From the NCBI RefSeq assembly GCF_900187015.1, contig NZ_LT906479.1, positions 1,054,001 through 1,118,000 of the forward strand: a stretch of DNA of 64,000 nt, written 5' to 3'. Source of the DNA: Serratia ficaria. GTDB taxonomy: Bacteria; Pseudomonadota; Gammaproteobacteria; Enterobacterales; Enterobacteriaceae. Under the pieces are notes generated by a model, which saw only the letters and a program-made list of their open reading frames with translations, ran no database searches and had not been told where the DNA came from. The position numbers and the translations under genes were made by a program. Positions 1 through 10,660 of this stretch are shown here, in pieces; positions within the stretch are counted from its first letter, which is position 1, and each line of letters starts with the position of its first letter.

Positions 1-270
<270 letters not shown>

Positions 271-273
271 CCG

Positions 274-1515
274 ATGGGCCTGAAGAATTTTTTTGAGAAG
301 ATTGAGCATCACTTCACGCCGGGCGGCAAGCTGGAAAAGTGGTACCCGCTGTACGAAGCGACCACCACGGTGTTCTACACCCCCGGCACGGTGACGCGCG
401 GCGCTTCGCACGTGCGCGACGCCATCGACCTGAAACGCATGATGATCCTGGTGTGGCTGGCGGTATTCCCGGCGATGTTCTGGGGCATGTACAACGTCGG
501 CCAGCAGGCGATCCCGGCGCTGCATCACCTGTACGGCGGCGATCAGCTGCAGCAGGCATTGGCGGGCGACTGGCACTATCGCCTGGCGCAGTGGCTGGGC
601 GCCTCGCTGGCGGCGGACGCCGGCTGGATCAGCAAAATGGTGCTCGGCGCCTGCTACTTCCTGCCTATCTACGCGGTGGTGTTTATCGTCGGCGGCTTCT
701 GGGAGGTGCTGTTCGCGGTTATCCGCAAGCATGAGATCAACGAAGGCTTCTTCGTCACCTCGATCCTGTTCGCGCTGATCGTACCGCCGACCCTGCCGCT
801 GTGGCAGGCCGCGCTGGGCATCACCTTCGGCGTGGTGGTGGCCAAGGAGATCTTCGGCGGCACCGGGCGCAACTTCCTCAACCCGGCGCTGGCCGGCCGC
901 GCCTTCCTGTTCTTCGCCTACCCGGCGCAGATCTCCGGCGATCTGGTGTGGACCGCCGCCGACGGCTTCTCCGGCGCGACGCCGTTGGCGCAGTGGAGCG
1001 CGGGCGGGGCGCACAGCCTGAGCAACGTCGCCACCGGGCAGTCGATCGGCTGGATGGACGCCTTCCTCGGCAACATTCCCGGCTCGGTAGGTGAAGTCTC
1101 CACGCTGATGATCCTGATCGGCGGGGCGATTATCCTGTTCGGCCGCGTGGCTTCCTGGCGCATCGTCGCCGGCGTGATGCTCGGCATGGTGGCCTCGGCC
1201 ATGTTGTTCAACGCCATCGGCTCCGCCACCAACCCGATGTTCGCCATGCCGTGGTACTGGCACCTGGTGTTGGGCGGCTTCGCCTTCGGCATGATCTTTA
1301 TGGCGACCGACCCGGTTTCCGCCTCGTTCACCAATAAGGGGAAATGGTGGTACGGCATTCTGATCGGCGTGATGTGCGTGCTGATCCGAGTGGTCAACCC
1401 GGCCTACCCGGAAGGCATGATGCTGGCGATCCTGTTCGCCAACCTGTTCGCGCCGCTGTTCGATTACCTGGTGGTGCAGGCCAACATCAAGCGGAGAAAA
1501 GCCCGTGGCGAATGA
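274..1515 (+). CDS. nqrB: Na+-NQR subunit B (membrane, covalent FMN)
   Basis: A 413-residue polytopic membrane subunit of Na+-NQR. It carries one of the two covalent FMN groups and is central to sodium translocation. The flavinylation motif SGATP is present with the acceptor Thr at residue 236, the same number as in the Vibrio cholerae protein. Many hydrophobic helices follow residue 55. The start ATG lies 3 bases after nqrA, and the 3' end overlaps nqrC by 11 bases, so translation is probably coupled. The FMN would be attached by the ApbE encoded downstream. Confidence 0.98.
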   Translation: MGLKNFFEKIEHHFTPGGKLEKWYPLYEATTTVFYTPGTVTRGASHVRDAIDLKRMMILVWLAVFPAMFWGMYNVGQQAIPALHHLYGGDQLQQALAGDWHYRLAQWLGASLAADAGWISKMVLGACYFLPIYAVVFIVGGFWEVLFAVIRKHEINEGFFVTSILFALIVPPTLPLWQAALGITFGVVVAKEIFGGTGRNFLNPALAGRAFLFFAYPAQISGDLVWTAADGFSGATPLAQWSAGGAHSLSNVATGQSIGWMDAFLGNIPGSVGEVSTLMILIGGAIILFGRVASWRIVAGVMLGMVASAMLFNAIGSATNPMFAMPWYWHLVLGGFAFGMIFMATDPVSASFTNKGKWWYGILIGVMCVLIRVVNPAYPEGMMLAILFANLFAPLFDYLVVQANIKRRKARGE

Positions 1516-2299
1516 ATCTAAAAACGACGGCATCGGCAAAACATTGCTGGTGGTGCTGCTGCTGTGTCTGGTGTGTTCGGTGGTGGTGGCGGGTTCCGCC
1601 GTCGGCCTGAAGTCCAAACAGCAGGAGCAGAAGCTGCTCGACAAGCAGCGCAATATCCTCGACGTGGCCGGCCTGCTGCAGCCGAAAATGGAAGGCGAGC
1701 AGGTGAAGAGCCTGTTCAGCCAGCGCATCGAACCGCGCCTGCTGGATTTGAACAGCGGCGAGTTTGTGGCCGGCAAGGCGGCGGCGTTCGATCTGGCGGC
1801 CGCGCTGCGCGACGACGGCAAGAGCGCGGCGCTGGCGGCGAGCGACGATCCGGCCGGCATCAAGCGTCGCAGCAACCAGGCGGAAATCTATCTGGTGCGC
1901 GACGAAGGCGGTGCGGTGAGCAAGATCGTACTGCCGGTTTACGGCACCGGCCTGTGGTCGATGATGTACGCCTTCGTGGCGTTGGACAGCGACGGCAATA
2001 CGGTAAAAGGCATCACCTATTACGACCAGGGTGAGACCCCGGGGCTGGGCGGTGAGGTCGAGAACCCCGGCTGGCGCCAGCAGTGGGTCGGCAAAAAGCT
2101 GTTCGACGCCGATGGGCAACCGGCGATCCGCGTAGTGAAAGGCGGGGCGCGCCCGGGGGATGAGCATGGGGTGGACGGGCTGTCCGGCGCCACGCTGACC
2201 TCCAACGGCGTGCAGCATACTTTTGATTTCTGGTTGGGCGAGCACGGCTTTGGCCCGTTCCTGAAAAAAGTTCGTGAAGGAGCGCTGAAAAATGGCTGA
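1505..2299 (+). CDS. nqrC: Na+-NQR subunit C (covalent FMN, periplasmic domain)
   Basis: A 264-residue subunit with one N-terminal membrane helix (about residues 12-34) and a periplasmic FMN-binding domain. The flavinylation motif [10 protein letters not shown] places the acceptor Thr at residue 230. The start codon is GTG at 1505, inside the end of nqrB. The 3' end overlaps nqrD by 8 bases. In the complex the FMN on NqrC receives electrons that began at NqrF. Length and motif are normal for the family. Confidence 0.97.
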   Translation: MANESKNDGIGKTLLVVLLLCLVCSVVVAGSAVGLKSKQQEQKLLDKQRNILDVAGLLQPKMEGEQVKSLFSQRIEPRLLDLNSGEFVAGKAAAFDLAAALRDDGKSAALAASDDPAGIKRRSNQAEIYLVRDEGGAVSKIVLPVYGTGLWSMMYAFVALDSDGNTVKGITYYDQGETPGLGGEVENPGWRQQWVGKKLFDADGQPAIRVVKGGARPGDEHGVDGLSGATLTSNGVQHTFDFWLGEHGFGPFLKKVREGALKNG

Positions 2300-2921
2300 T
2301 TCCCAAGAAATTAAGCGGGTCCTGCTGGGGCCGCTGTTCGACAACAACCCGATCGCGCTGCAGGTGTTGGGCGTCTGTTCGGCGCTGGCGGTGACCACCA
2401 AGCTGGAAACGGCGGTGGTGATGACCATCGCGGTGACGCTGGTGACGGCGTTCTCCAGCTTCTTCATCTCGCTGATCCGCCACCACATTCCGAACAGCGT
2501 GCGCATCATCGTGCAGATGGCGATCATCGCCTCGTTGGTGATCGTGGTGGACCAGGTGCTGCGCGCCTACGCGTTCGAGATTTCCAAGCAGCTGTCGGTG
2601 TTCGTCGGCCTGATCATCACCAACTGCATCGTGATGGGGCGCGCCGAGGCTTACGCCATGAAGTCGCCGCCGATCGAAAGCTTTATGGACGGCATCGGCA
2701 ACGGGCTGGGCTATGGCGTGATCCTGGTGCTGGTGGGTTTCCTGCGCGAGCTGATCGGCTCCGGCAAGCTGTTCGGCATTCCGGTGCTGGAGACGGTGCA
2801 GAACGGCGGCTGGTATCAGCCGAACGGCCTGTTCCTGCTGGCGCCGAGCGCGTTCTTTATCATCGGCCTGCTGATCTGGGTGCTGCGCACCCTGAAGCCC
2901 GCACAGATCGAAAAGGAGTAA
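2292..2921 (+). CDS. nqrD: Na+-NQR subunit D
   Basis: A 209-residue integral membrane subunit related to RnfE, with about six helices. The conserved [14 protein letters not shown] segment contains the cysteine that, with one in NqrE, helps hold the iron centre within the membrane. The start overlaps nqrC, and nqrE begins 6 bases after the stop. Length and sequence are typical, and the subunit assembles with B, C, E and F. Confidence 0.97.
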   Translation: MADSQEIKRVLLGPLFDNNPIALQVLGVCSALAVTTKLETAVVMTIAVTLVTAFSSFFISLIRHHIPNSVRIIVQMAIIASLVIVVDQVLRAYAFEISKQLSVFVGLIITNCIVMGRAEAYAMKSPPIESFMDGIGNGLGYGVILVLVGFLRELIGSGKLFGIPVLETVQNGGWYQPNGLFLLAPSAFFIIGLLIWVLRTLKPAQIEKE

Positions 2922-2927
2922 TGGCGG

Positions 2928-3524
<597 letters not shown>

Positions 3525-3539
3525 AGGCGGGAAGAATTT

Positions 3540-4763
3540 ATGGAAATCATTTTAGGCGTGGCCATGTTTACCGGCATCGTGATGGTGCTGGTATTGCTGA
3601 TTTTATTCGCCAAATCGAAGCTGGTGAACACCGGCGACATCGCGGTGGAAATCAACGGCGATCTGGATAAAAGCTTCAGCGCGCCGGCGGGCGACAAGCT
3701 GCTCAACATGCTCTCCAGCCAGGGGATCTTCGTGTCCTCGGCCTGCGGCGGCGGCGGCTCCTGCGGCCAGTGCCGGGTAGTGATCAAAGAGGGCGGCGGC
3801 GACATCCTGCCGACCGAGCTTTCGCACATCAACAAGCGCGAAGCGAAAGAGGGCTGCCGCCTGGCCTGCCAGGTGAACGTGAAGCAGAACCTGAAAATCG
3901 AGCTGCCGGAAGAGATCTTCGGCGTGAAGAAGTGGGAGTGCGAGGTTATCTCCAACGATAACAAAGCCACCTTTATCAAAGAGCTGAAGCTGAAAATCCC
4001 CGACGGCGAAGACGTGCCGTTCCGCGCCGGCGGGTTTATCCAGATCGAAGCGCCGGCCCACGACGTCCGCTACGCCGACTTCGAGGTGCCGCAGGAGTAC
4101 CGCGGCGACTGGGACAGGTTCAACCTGTTCCGCTACCGCTCGACGGTTGCCGACACCACGGTGCGCGCCTACTCGATGGCCAACTACCCGGACGAAAAGG
4201 GCATCATCATGCTCAACGTGCGCATCGCCACGCCGCCGCCGAACAATCCGGACGTGCCGCCGGGCATCATGTCTTCGTACATCTGGTCGCTGAAGGCCGG
4301 CGACAAGGTGACCATCTCCGGGCCGTTCGGCGAGTTCTTCGCCAAGGACACCGATGCCGAAATGATCTTCATCGGCGGCGGCGCGGGCATGGCGCCGATG
4401 CGTTCGCACATCTTCGATCAGCTGAAGCGCCTGAACTCGAAGCGCAAGATCACCTTCTGGTACGGCGCGCGTTCGCTGCGTGAAATGTTCTACGAGGATG
4501 ACTTCAACCAGCTGCAGGCGGAGAATGAAAACTTCACCTGGCACGTGGCGCTGTCCGATCCGCAGCCCGAGGATAACTGGACCGGTTACACCGGCTTTAT
4601 CCATAATGTTCTGCTGGAGAACTATCTGCGCAACCATCCGGCGCCTGAGGACTGCGAGTTCTATATGTGCGGGCCGCCGATGATGAACGCCGCGGTGATC
4701 AAGATGCTGAAAGATCTGGGCGTCGAGGACGAAAACATCATGCTGGATGACTTTGGTGGCTAA
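3540..4763 (+). CDS. nqrF: Na+-NQR subunit F (NADH oxidation)
   Basis: A 407-residue entry subunit that oxidises NADH. An N-terminal membrane helix covers about residues 3-24. A [2Fe-2S] domain follows, with cysteines at 69, 75, 78 and 110 (motif [12 protein letters not shown]). A ferredoxin-reductase module comes next: the RAYSMAN FAD-binding motif, the [11 protein letters not shown] nicotinamide loop and the C-terminal MCGPPMM segment. All expected motifs are present and the length is normal. The stop codon directly abuts the apbE start, indicating one transcript. Confidence 0.98.
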   Translation: MEIILGVAMFTGIVMVLVLLILFAKSKLVNTGDIAVEINGDLDKSFSAPAGDKLLNMLSSQGIFVSSACGGGGSCGQCRVVIKEGGGDILPTELSHINKREAKEGCRLACQVNVKQNLKIELPEEIFGVKKWECEVISNDNKATFIKELKLKIPDGEDVPFRAGGFIQIEAPAHDVRYADFEVPQEYRGDWDRFNLFRYRSTVADTTVRAYSMANYPDEKGIIMLNVRIATPPPNNPDVPPGIMSSYIWSLKAGDKVTISGPFGEFFAKDTDAEMIFIGGGAGMAPMRSHIFDQLKRLNSKRKITFWYGARSLREMFYEDDFNQLQAENENFTWHVALSDPQPEDNWTGYTGFIHNVLLENYLRNHPAPEDCEFYMCGPPMMNAAVIKMLKDLGVEDENIMLDDFGG

Positions 4764-5795
4764 ATGCGCGCATTGGCGATGAAAGCTTGGCTGACCACGG
4801 TGGCGCTGGGCGCCACCCTGCTGCTGACCGGCTGCGGGCCGGAGCAGGTGAACCTGGAAGGCAAAACCATGGGCACCGCGTATTCGATCCGCTACGTGAC
4901 CGGCGACGGCACGCCGCCGGCGCGGGAGATGCAGGCGGAGATCGACAAGCGGCTGGAGCAGGTGAACGATCGGATGTCCACCTACCGGCCGGATTCCGAG
5001 CTGAGCCGCTTCAACGCCAGCCGCGCGGTGGATAAGCCTTTCCCGGTTTCGCCGGCCACCGCCGAGGTGGTGCTGGAGGCGCTGCGCATCAATCGGGTGA
5101 CCGACGGCGCGCTGGACGTGACCGTCGGGCCGCTGGTCAACCTGTGGGGCTTCGGCCCGGAAGGGCGGCCGGACAAAGTGCCGAGCGGCGCCGAACTGGA
5201 GCGGCGCCGCGCCTGGACCGGCGCGGATAAGCTGGCGGTGCAGGGCAATGCGCTGGTGAAGCGCATTCCCGAGCTGTATGTCGATCTCTCGTCGATCGCC
5301 AAAGGCTACGGCGTGGACGTGATTGCCGGCTATCTGCAGTCGCGGCAGGTCACAAACTACATGGTGGATATCGGCGGCGAGGTGCGCACCCGCGGGCATA
5401 GCGGCGAGCGAAAACCCTGGCGCATCGCCATCGAGCGGCCGACCGCCGGCGCGCGGCAACAGGCGCAATTGGTGATCCAGCCGGGCGAAATGTCGATCGC
5501 CACTTCGGGGGATTACCGCAATTACTTCGAGCAGGACGGCGTGCGCTACTCGCACACTATCGATCCGATCAGCGGCCGGCCGATCCATCATCGGCTGGTG
5601 TCGATCACCGTGCTCAGCCCAACCTGCATGACCGCCGACGGCCTGTCCACCGGGCTGAACGTGCTGGGGCCGGAGCGCGGCATGGCATTGGCCAACCTGC
5701 TGGGGATCCCGGTATTCATGATTGTGAAAACCGCCGACGGCTTTGAAGAGCGCTATTCCGACGCCTTCAAGCCTTATCTGAAAAAGAGTTCGTGA
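4764..5795 (+). CDS. apbE: FMN:protein transferase ApbE (lipoprotein)
   Basis: A 343-residue flavin transferase that moves FMN from FAD onto threonines of exported or periplasm-facing proteins, here expected to be NqrB and NqrC. A lipoprotein signal ends in the lipobox LLTGC (Cys at about residue 24), so it should be anchored on the periplasmic side. The family motifs GTAYSIRY, DVTVGPLVNLWGFGP, DLSSIAKGYGVD and MTADGLSTGL are present. The ATG touches the nqrF stop codon; a second in-frame ATG 15 bases later is an alternative start. Confidence 0.96.
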   Translation: MRALAMKAWLTTVALGATLLLTGCGPEQVNLEGKTMGTAYSIRYVTGDGTPPAREMQAEIDKRLEQVNDRMSTYRPDSELSRFNASRAVDKPFPVSPATAEVVLEALRINRVTDGALDVTVGPLVNLWGFGPEGRPDKVPSGAELERRRAWTGADKLAVQGNALVKRIPELYVDLSSIAKGYGVDVIAGYLQSRQVTNYMVDIGGEVRTRGHSGERKPWRIAIERPTAGARQQAQLVIQPGEMSIATSGDYRNYFEQDGVRYSHTIDPISGRPIHHRLVSITVLSPTCMTADGLSTGLNVLGPERGMALANLLGIPVFMIVKTADGFEERYSDAFKPYLKKSS

Positions 5796-5802
5796 GGCCG
5801 CT

Positions 5803-6030
5803 ATGCTGACGGTATTTGTCGCCACCTTCGTGTTGTTTCTGCTGATTATCGGCGGCATGTCGCTGGGCTACGTGTTTAAACGCAAGAGCCTGCAGGGCAG
5901 CTGCGGCGGCATCACCGCGCTGGGGATGGACAAGGTATGCGACTGCCCGGAACCCTGCGACGCGCGCAAGAAGCGCGAAGCCAAAGAGGCGCTGCGGCGA
6001 GAGCAACTGGACAAGCACCGCATTCTGTAG
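5803..6030 (+). CDS. nqrM: NqrM, Na+-NQR maturation protein
   Basis: A 75-residue protein with one N-terminal membrane helix (about residues 3-24) and four clustered cysteines at 34, 46, 48 and 52 in a small cytoplasmic tail. In Vibrio, NqrM is required to deliver iron to the NqrD/NqrE centre, and the conserved cysteines matter for that. It starts 7 bases after apbE and is the last gene before a terminator, which matches the usual nqr operon end. Confidence 0.95.
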   Translation: MLTVFVATFVLFLLIIGGMSLGYVFKRKSLQGSCGGITALGMDKVCDCPEPCDARKKREAKEALRREQLDKHRIL

Positions 6031-6032
6031 CG

Positions 6033-6058
6033 AAAACCCGGCCGAGGTCGGGTTTTTT
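6033..6058 (+). terminator. Rho-independent terminator of the nqr operon
   Basis: The inverted repeat ACCCGGC/GTCGGGT is followed by a run of six T directly after the nqrM stop codon. This is a standard intrinsic terminator closing nqr-apbE-nqrM. Confidence 0.85.
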
Positions 6059-6080
6059 ATTGGGCCTTGCCGAAAGGCAC

Positions 6081-6194
6081 ATGAAAATCTGGCTGGGTAC
6101 GATTAACAATGGCGTGAATTTTCAGGGCGTGACGGATAAAAATATAATCGGCAAATACGAGCGCACGCTTTCTCAGTTTCTTAAGCAGAGGTAA
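6081..6194 (+). CDS. short ORF before the immunity-like lipoprotein, possible gene remnant
   Basis: A 37-codon frame with an AAAGG ribosome-site candidate 3 bases before its ATG. It ends 4 bases before the next gene. The peptide (starting MKIWLGTINNGVNFQG, ending SQFLKQR) reads like real protein sequence rather than GC-rich noise, but I do not recognise it. Given the immunity-like lipoprotein behind it, it could be the tail of a lost effector or a small real gene. Both options are inference. Confidence 0.3.
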   Translation: MKIWLGTINNGVNFQGVTDKNIIGKYERTLSQFLKQR

Positions 6195-6198
6195 CAGG

Positions 6199-6618
6199 AT
6201 GAACCGCATTATTTTCTCAGGAACTCTGACTTTGTTGCTTTCCGGCTGCATGCACATAAACGATCCTAGGCCCAGGAACTACACGGCCGACGTCACTGCC
6301 TTTGATAATCAAGTCTGTGTGCGGGTTCAACCTGAAGGCGATGAGCGGCTATCAGGCATTATTATCGAGGAACTCGGCAACGCCAACGCTATCTTTGGCA
6401 AGAATTTCATTGATAACGAGATGCCCGCGGTAACATCGGATAAATGCATTCCTGATTTTAACTATAAATTCGAAGACGGGAAGTCTTACGGGGTATCGGT
6501 GACGCTGTTGTCGCGGGAGAAACGAAGTAAAGGCATTGAACCTGCCGCCCGGCTATTCGGGGCTGGGTTTAGTGTGCGCAATGAAAATGGCATCATCCAG
6601 GTGGTTCCTGCTCACTAA
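6199..6618 (+). CDS. putative T6SS immunity periplasmic lipoprotein
   Basis: A 139-residue lipoprotein with signal peptide and lipobox LLSGC (Cys at about residue 17). The mature part contains the pattern NQVCVRVQPEGDE, then an IxEELGN segment, CIPDFNYKFEDGKSYGVSV and a C-terminal NxNGIIQVV strand. From memory this matches a family of small lipoproteins annotated as putative type VI secretion immunity proteins. Two cysteines (in QVCV and DKCIP) may form a disulfide. Base composition is lower in GC than the nqr genes. No effector or secretion gene is adjacent, so it appears to be an orphan immunity gene. Confidence 0.6.
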   Translation: MNRIIFSGTLTLLLSGCMHINDPRPRNYTADVTAFDNQVCVRVQPEGDERLSGIIIEELGNANAIFGKNFIDNEMPAVTSDKCIPDFNYKFEDGKSYGVSVTLLSREKRSKGIEPAARLFGAGFSVRNENGIIQVVPAH

Positions 6619-6685
6619 CGGACGTTGAAAGCCAGGCAGGCATAAGGATGATTTGTCGAACCGCCTTATGCCGTTAGCCGGTGGT

Positions 6686-7582
6686 TTATTTCGCCTTGCG
6701 GAAGCTTTTCGCCTCGGCCGGCGAGTTGACCATCACCCCATCTGCCCCCAGCGCCAGCGCCTGCTGGTACTCCTGCGGCGAATTGACGCCGAACAGAATG
6801 ATATGCGCCGGGCCTTGCGAACGGAAGCAGTCCATCGATTCCTTATCCCATGTCAGAAACGCCCTGGAGCGCCCCTCGCCCAGGGTGTATTTCTCCACAA
6901 CCTCCACTTCGCGCTTCAGCTCCAGCCCGTACCAACGCGGCTGCGGGGCGCCCGGCTTAACGTCGCACTGGTGCGCCATAGTGATATTGGCCAGCAGGCT
7001 GCGGGTATGGTCGCGGCTCTCGAAGCGTTTGATCTGCGGCGGCAGCGCCTGCAGGTAGCGGGCGTCGGTGGAGTAGACGCGGGTGCGGTTCAGGCTGTCG
7101 GTCTCCTGCAGCGTCGCCAGCAGCGCTTTGCCGAACCGCGCCGGATCGGCGTCCGGCGATTTGATGTCCAGATAGAAGGTGACGCGCGGGAAGGCCTTCA
7201 GTACCTCGTCCAGCCGCGGGATGCCGATGCCCTGGCCGCGGAACGGATGAGCCTCGCCTTTGGCGAACGACCAGCCGGCGTCGGCCTTGGCCAGCTGCTC
7301 GGCGCTGTAGGCGGAGACCGGCCCCCGTTGGTTGGTCAACGCCTGCAGATCCGATGGGCGGTACAGCACGATGGCGCCGTCTTTGGACTGCTGCAGGGTG
7401 ATCCAGACGGCGTCGGCGCCGTTTTTCAGCGCGGTTTCAATGGCGATGCGGGTATTTTCCGGCGCATCGGCGGTGCCGCCGCGGTGGGCGACAATCGCCG
7501 GCGCATGGCCGGCGTCGGCGCCTGCGGCCAGCGCGCAGAGCGACAGCGCGGAGGCCAACAGCAAACGGGAAAACCTGATCAT
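6686..7582 (-). CDS. glycerophosphodiester phosphodiesterase family protein (exported)
   Basis: A 298-residue protein with a cleavable signal peptide (to about residue 24) and a GDPD-type TIM-barrel. The opening motif AHRGGTADAPENT carries the catalytic His and the EN pair. A YLDIKSP strand and a C-terminal GADGVMVNSP match the fold. The usual metal-binding ExD after the first helix and the later HD are not seen: the corresponding segment reads ADAVWITLQQSKDGAIVLYRP. Catalysis on glycerophosphodiesters is therefore uncertain. It is monocistronic and convergent with the lipoprotein gene before it. Confidence 0.8.
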   Translation of the reverse strand: MIRFSRLLLASALSLCALAAGADAGHAPAIVAHRGGTADAPENTRIAIETALKNGADAVWITLQQSKDGAIVLYRPSDLQALTNQRGPVSAYSAEQLAKADAGWSFAKGEAHPFRGQGIGIPRLDEVLKAFPRVTFYLDIKSPDADPARFGKALLATLQETDSLNRTRVYSTDARYLQALPPQIKRFESRDHTRSLLANITMAHQCDVKPGAPQPRWYGLELKREVEVVEKYTLGEGRSRAFLTWDKESMDCFRSQGPAHIILFGVNSPQEYQQALALGADGVMVNSPAEAKSFRKAK

Positions 7583-7725
7583 GCGGGATACCTTTATGAG
7601 GAAGCGAATGGCGAAGCTGCGGAAATCATACTATTGAAAAATTAAGCTTTTTTAACAACGCGAAAATATCTGGCGAAAACGCCGTTTTCCCCGAGCCAAC
7701 CGAGCCTTGAGCTTTCAATAACTGA

Positions 7726-7741
7726 CTGTATACTTATACAG
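7726..7741 (+). promoter_or_regulatory. LexA (SOS) box of dinB
   Basis: The 16-mer CTGTATACTTATACAG fits the LexA consensus CTG-N10-CAG with an alternating A/T core, and it is nearly a perfect palindrome. It ends 17 bases before the dinB start codon, so it should overlap the promoter and give SOS control. Confidence 0.93.
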
Positions 7742-7758
7742 TATTGTTGGAGGGTGCG

Positions 7759-8820
7759 ATGCGTAAAATCATTCATGTCGATATGGACTGCTTCTTCGCC
7801 GCGGTGGAAATGCGCGACGATCCCAGCCTGCGCGATATTCCGTTGGCGATTGGCGGCAGCGCCGATCGGCGCGGGGTGATCAGCACCGCCAACTACCCGG
7901 CGCGCCGCTACGGCGTGCACAGCGCGATGTCGACGGCGATGGCGCTCAAACTGTGCCCGCATCTCACCCTGCTGCCGGGCCGCATGGCGGCCTACAAGGA
8001 AGCCTCGCTGCATATCCGCGAGATCTTCGCCCGCTACACCCCGCTGATCGAGCCGCTGTCGTTGGACGAAGCCTATCTGGACGTTACCGACAGCCCCCAG
8101 TGCAACGGATCGGCAACCTTGATCGCCCAGGAAATTCGCCAGGCGATCGCCGATGAACTGAACCTCACCGCCTCGGCCGGCATCGCGCCAATCAAATTCC
8201 TCGCCAAGATCGCCTCCGAGCTGAACAAGCCGAACGGGCAGTATGTGATCACGCCGGCGCAGGTGCCGGCGTTTTTGCAGCAGCTGCGGCTGAGCAAGAT
8301 CCCCGGCGTCGGCAAGGTGACCGCCAAGCGGCTGGAAGAGGTGGGGTTAACCACCTGCGCCGACGTGCAGCAGTACGATCTGGCGCTGTTGCTCAAGCGC
8401 TTCGGCAAGTTTGGCCGGGTGCTGTGGGAGCGCTGCCAGGGCATTGACCTGCGCGAGGTTTCCTCGGAGCGGCTGCGTAAGTCGGTAGGGGTGGAGCGCA
8501 CGCTGGCGGAAGACATCCACGACTGGGAAGACTGCGAGGCGCTGATTGTCGATAAGCTCTACCCCGAACTGGAGCTGCGGCTGCGCAAGGTGAAGCCGGA
8601 TCTGCATATCGCCCGCCAGGGGGTGAAGCTGAAGTTTCAGGATTTTCAGCAAACCACCCAGGAGCACGTATTCCCGGTGCTGAATCGGCAGGATCTGCTG
8701 GAGGTGGCGCGGCAGGCGTGGCGCGAGCGGCGGGAAGGGCGCGGCGTGCGGCTGGTGGGGCTGCACGTGACGCTGCTGGATCCGCAGCTGGAGCGGCAGC
8801 TGCTGCTGCCGTGGGAATGA
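7759..8820 (+). CDS. dinB: DNA polymerase IV
   Basis: A 353-residue Y-family translesion polymerase. The catalytic acidic residues appear in HVDMDCFF (Asp8) and [23 protein letters not shown] is the thumb helix-hairpin-helix. The last residues [10 protein letters not shown] include a QLxLxL-like beta-clamp-binding tail. The start ATG has a GGAGG site 5 bases upstream; an in-frame TTG further 5' would add five residues and is less likely. Expression should be SOS-induced through the LexA box. Confidence 0.97.
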   Translation: MRKIIHVDMDCFFAAVEMRDDPSLRDIPLAIGGSADRRGVISTANYPARRYGVHSAMSTAMALKLCPHLTLLPGRMAAYKEASLHIREIFARYTPLIEPLSLDEAYLDVTDSPQCNGSATLIAQEIRQAIADELNLTASAGIAPIKFLAKIASELNKPNGQYVITPAQVPAFLQQLRLSKIPGVGKVTAKRLEEVGLTTCADVQQYDLALLLKRFGKFGRVLWERCQGIDLREVSSERLRKSVGVERTLAEDIHDWEDCEALIVDKLYPELELRLRKVKPDLHIARQGVKLKFQDFQQTTQEHVFPVLNRQDLLEVARQAWRERREGRGVRLVGLHVTLLDPQLERQLLLPWE

Positions 8821-8843
8821 AAAAGGCCGGCGAAAGCCGGCCT
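8820..8843 (-). terminator. intrinsic terminator of pepD
   Basis: The stem GGCCGGC/GCCGGCC has a GAAA (TTTC) loop and is followed by five or six T when read on the minus strand. It lies between the convergent dinB and pepD stop codons and serves pepD best. Confidence 0.8.
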
Positions 8844-8863
8844 GATGCGGTTAAACGCGGCGG

Positions 8864-10324
8864 TCAGGCGCGTTCAGGGATCGCTTTCAGCAGTGCGGTC
8901 AGCAGCTTCCAGTACAGGCCGACGCTTTCGATATGCACCTGCTCATCCGGCGAGTGCGGGCCGGTGATGGTTGGGCCGATCGACACCATGTCCATGTTCG
9001 GGTACGGCTTCTTGAACAGCCCGCATTCCAGGCCGGCGTGGATCACCATGATGTTCGGCGTCTTGTCGAACAGGTCCTGGTAAAGCTCGCGCACCAGCTT
9101 CATGACCGGCGAGGCCGCGTCCGGCTGCCAGCCCGGGTAGCCGCCCTTCGGCGCCACCTTGGCGCCGGCCAGCTGGCCCAGCGCGGTCAGCATCTCGACC
9201 ACGTAGTCTTTGCCGCTGTCGATCAGCGAACGGATCAGGCAGATGATTTCCGCTTCGTTCTCGCTGGTGGTGACCACGCCGACGTTCAGCGAGGTCTCCA
9301 CCACGCCTTTCACCGCGTCGCTCATGCGGATCACGCCGTTCGGCGTGCCGTTCAGCAGCGCCAGGAAACGCTGCTGGCTGTCGGCGGTCAGCGCCTGCGC
9401 GCTGCTGTCGGACGGCTCCAGCAATACGGTGATGTTCTTCTCTTTGGCGGCGAGCTCGTTCTGCAGGGTCGCCAGGTATTCCTGGCCCAGCGCTTTCAGC
9501 GCGTCGGCCTGATCGGCCGGCACGGCGACGATCGCCGAAGCCTCACGCGGGATGGCGTTGCGCAGGGTGCCGCCGTTCAGATCCAGCACGCGCAGTTTCA
9601 GTGCGTTGGCATGGGCGAACAGGAAGCGCGCCAACAGCTTGTTGGCGTTGCCCAGGCCGACGTGGATTTCCGCGCCGGAGTGGCCGCCCTTCAGGCCTTT
9701 CAGGGTCAGCTTCAGGGTTTGGTAACCGGCCGGCACCGCTTCGCGCTGCAGCGGCAGGGTGGTGATGAAGTCAATACCGCCGGCGCAACCCATGTAGATT
9801 TCGCCTTCCTCTTCGGAATCGGTGTTGATCAGAATGTCCGCCTGCAGCCAGTTGGGTTGCAGGCCGAACGCGCCGTCCATGCCGGCTTCTTCGGTCATGG
9901 TCAGCAGCACTTCCAGCGGGCCGTGCTCGACGCTGTCGTCGGCCAGCACCGCCAGCGCGGACGCCATGCCGATGCCGTTGTCGGCGCCCAGGGTAGTGCC
10001 GCGCGCCTTGATCCACTCGCCGGCGACGTACGGCTGGATCGGATCCTTGGTGAAGTCGTGCAGGGTGTCGTTATTCTTCTGCGGCACCATGTCCAGGTGC
10101 GCCTGCAGGGCGACCGGCTTGCGGTTTTCCATGCCTTTGGTGGCGGGCTTGCGCAGCAGGATGTTGCCGACCTGGTCGCGCTCGGCGTGCAGGTTTTTCT
10201 CTTTCGCCCAGTCGAGGATGTGCTGCGCCAGCGCTTCTTCATGATAAGAAGGGTGCGGAATAGAGCAGATCTTGGCAAAAATATCCCACAGCGGCTGTGG
10301 CGAAAGTTGAGACAATTCAGACAC
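8864..10324 (-). CDS. pepD: aminoacyl-histidine dipeptidase (peptidase D)
   Basis: A 486-residue M20-family cytosolic metallopeptidase that hydrolyses Xaa-His dipeptides and other short peptides. The metal-site motif LQAHLDMVPQ, the second site LGADNGIGMA, the acidic TMTEEAGMDGAFG and the C-terminal HAGLECGLF are all present and close to E. coli PepD. The start chosen is GTG at 10324, giving M-SELSQLSPQPLWDIF as in E. coli, with AGGAGAC upstream. A longer frame reading upstream has no homology support. Confidence 0.97.
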   Translation of the reverse strand: MSELSQLSPQPLWDIFAKICSIPHPSYHEEALAQHILDWAKEKNLHAERDQVGNILLRKPATKGMENRKPVALQAHLDMVPQKNNDTLHDFTKDPIQPYVAGEWIKARGTTLGADNGIGMASALAVLADDSVEHGPLEVLLTMTEEAGMDGAFGLQPNWLQADILINTDSEEEGEIYMGCAGGIDFITTLPLQREAVPAGYQTLKLTLKGLKGGHSGAEIHVGLGNANKLLARFLFAHANALKLRVLDLNGGTLRNAIPREASAIVAVPADQADALKALGQEYLATLQNELAAKEKNITVLLEPSDSSAQALTADSQQRFLALLNGTPNGVIRMSDAVKGVVETSLNVGVVTTSENEAEIICLIRSLIDSGKDYVVEMLTALGQLAGAKVAPKGGYPGWQPDAASPVMKLVRELYQDLFDKTPNIMVIHAGLECGLFKKPYPNMDMVSIGPTITGPHSPDEQVHIESVGLYWKLLTALLKAIPERA

Positions 10325-10660
10325 TATAAGTCTCCTGTAACGGCATGTCCGGCGGGGCGGCAATACCGTGCGGTTAGGGTAAGTGGGCATCTGTGCGCGG
10401 CGGCACGATCCCCAGAGAATATCACTTTATTTCAGCGGGTGCGCGCACCCTATTGTGCGGTTTAAGCGCTTGATCACACGGCTTTGCCGCGAACTTGTTC
10501 ACTTTGCCAGCATCAATCACCAGTATCCGCGCCAGAGGAAATACTTATGATTTCCTCGGTACAACTGGTATTCGGCGCGGCCAGTCTCTATAATCTCGCG
10601 CAACCTTTTTTCCCCTGACTACTGAGTAAGCCACATCACTGCTGGCTGGGACACCATTCT
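10325..10660. other. intergenic region between divergent pepD and gpt
   Basis: No gene seen in 336 bases. It holds a hairpin (GAGGAAAT / ATTTCCTC, 10535-10557), a good -10 box TATAAT at 10589-10594 for gpt, and a T-rich stretch at 10605-10611 within the gpt leader. The pepD promoter should lie in the pepD-proximal half, but I could not place it with confidence. Confidence 0.5.
10566..10594 (+). promoter_or_regulatory. probable gpt promoter
   Basis: A perfect TATAAT at 10589-10594 lies about 66 bases before the gpt ATG. The -35 region (TGGTAT, about 17 bases upstream) is weak. Confidence 0.4.

Noticed and set aside
3603..5858. Very long open frame on the minus strand opposite nqrF, apbE and nqrM
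   Set aside because: It is antisense to well-supported genes and reflects GC-rich codon bias; the translation is Arg/His-rich without domains.
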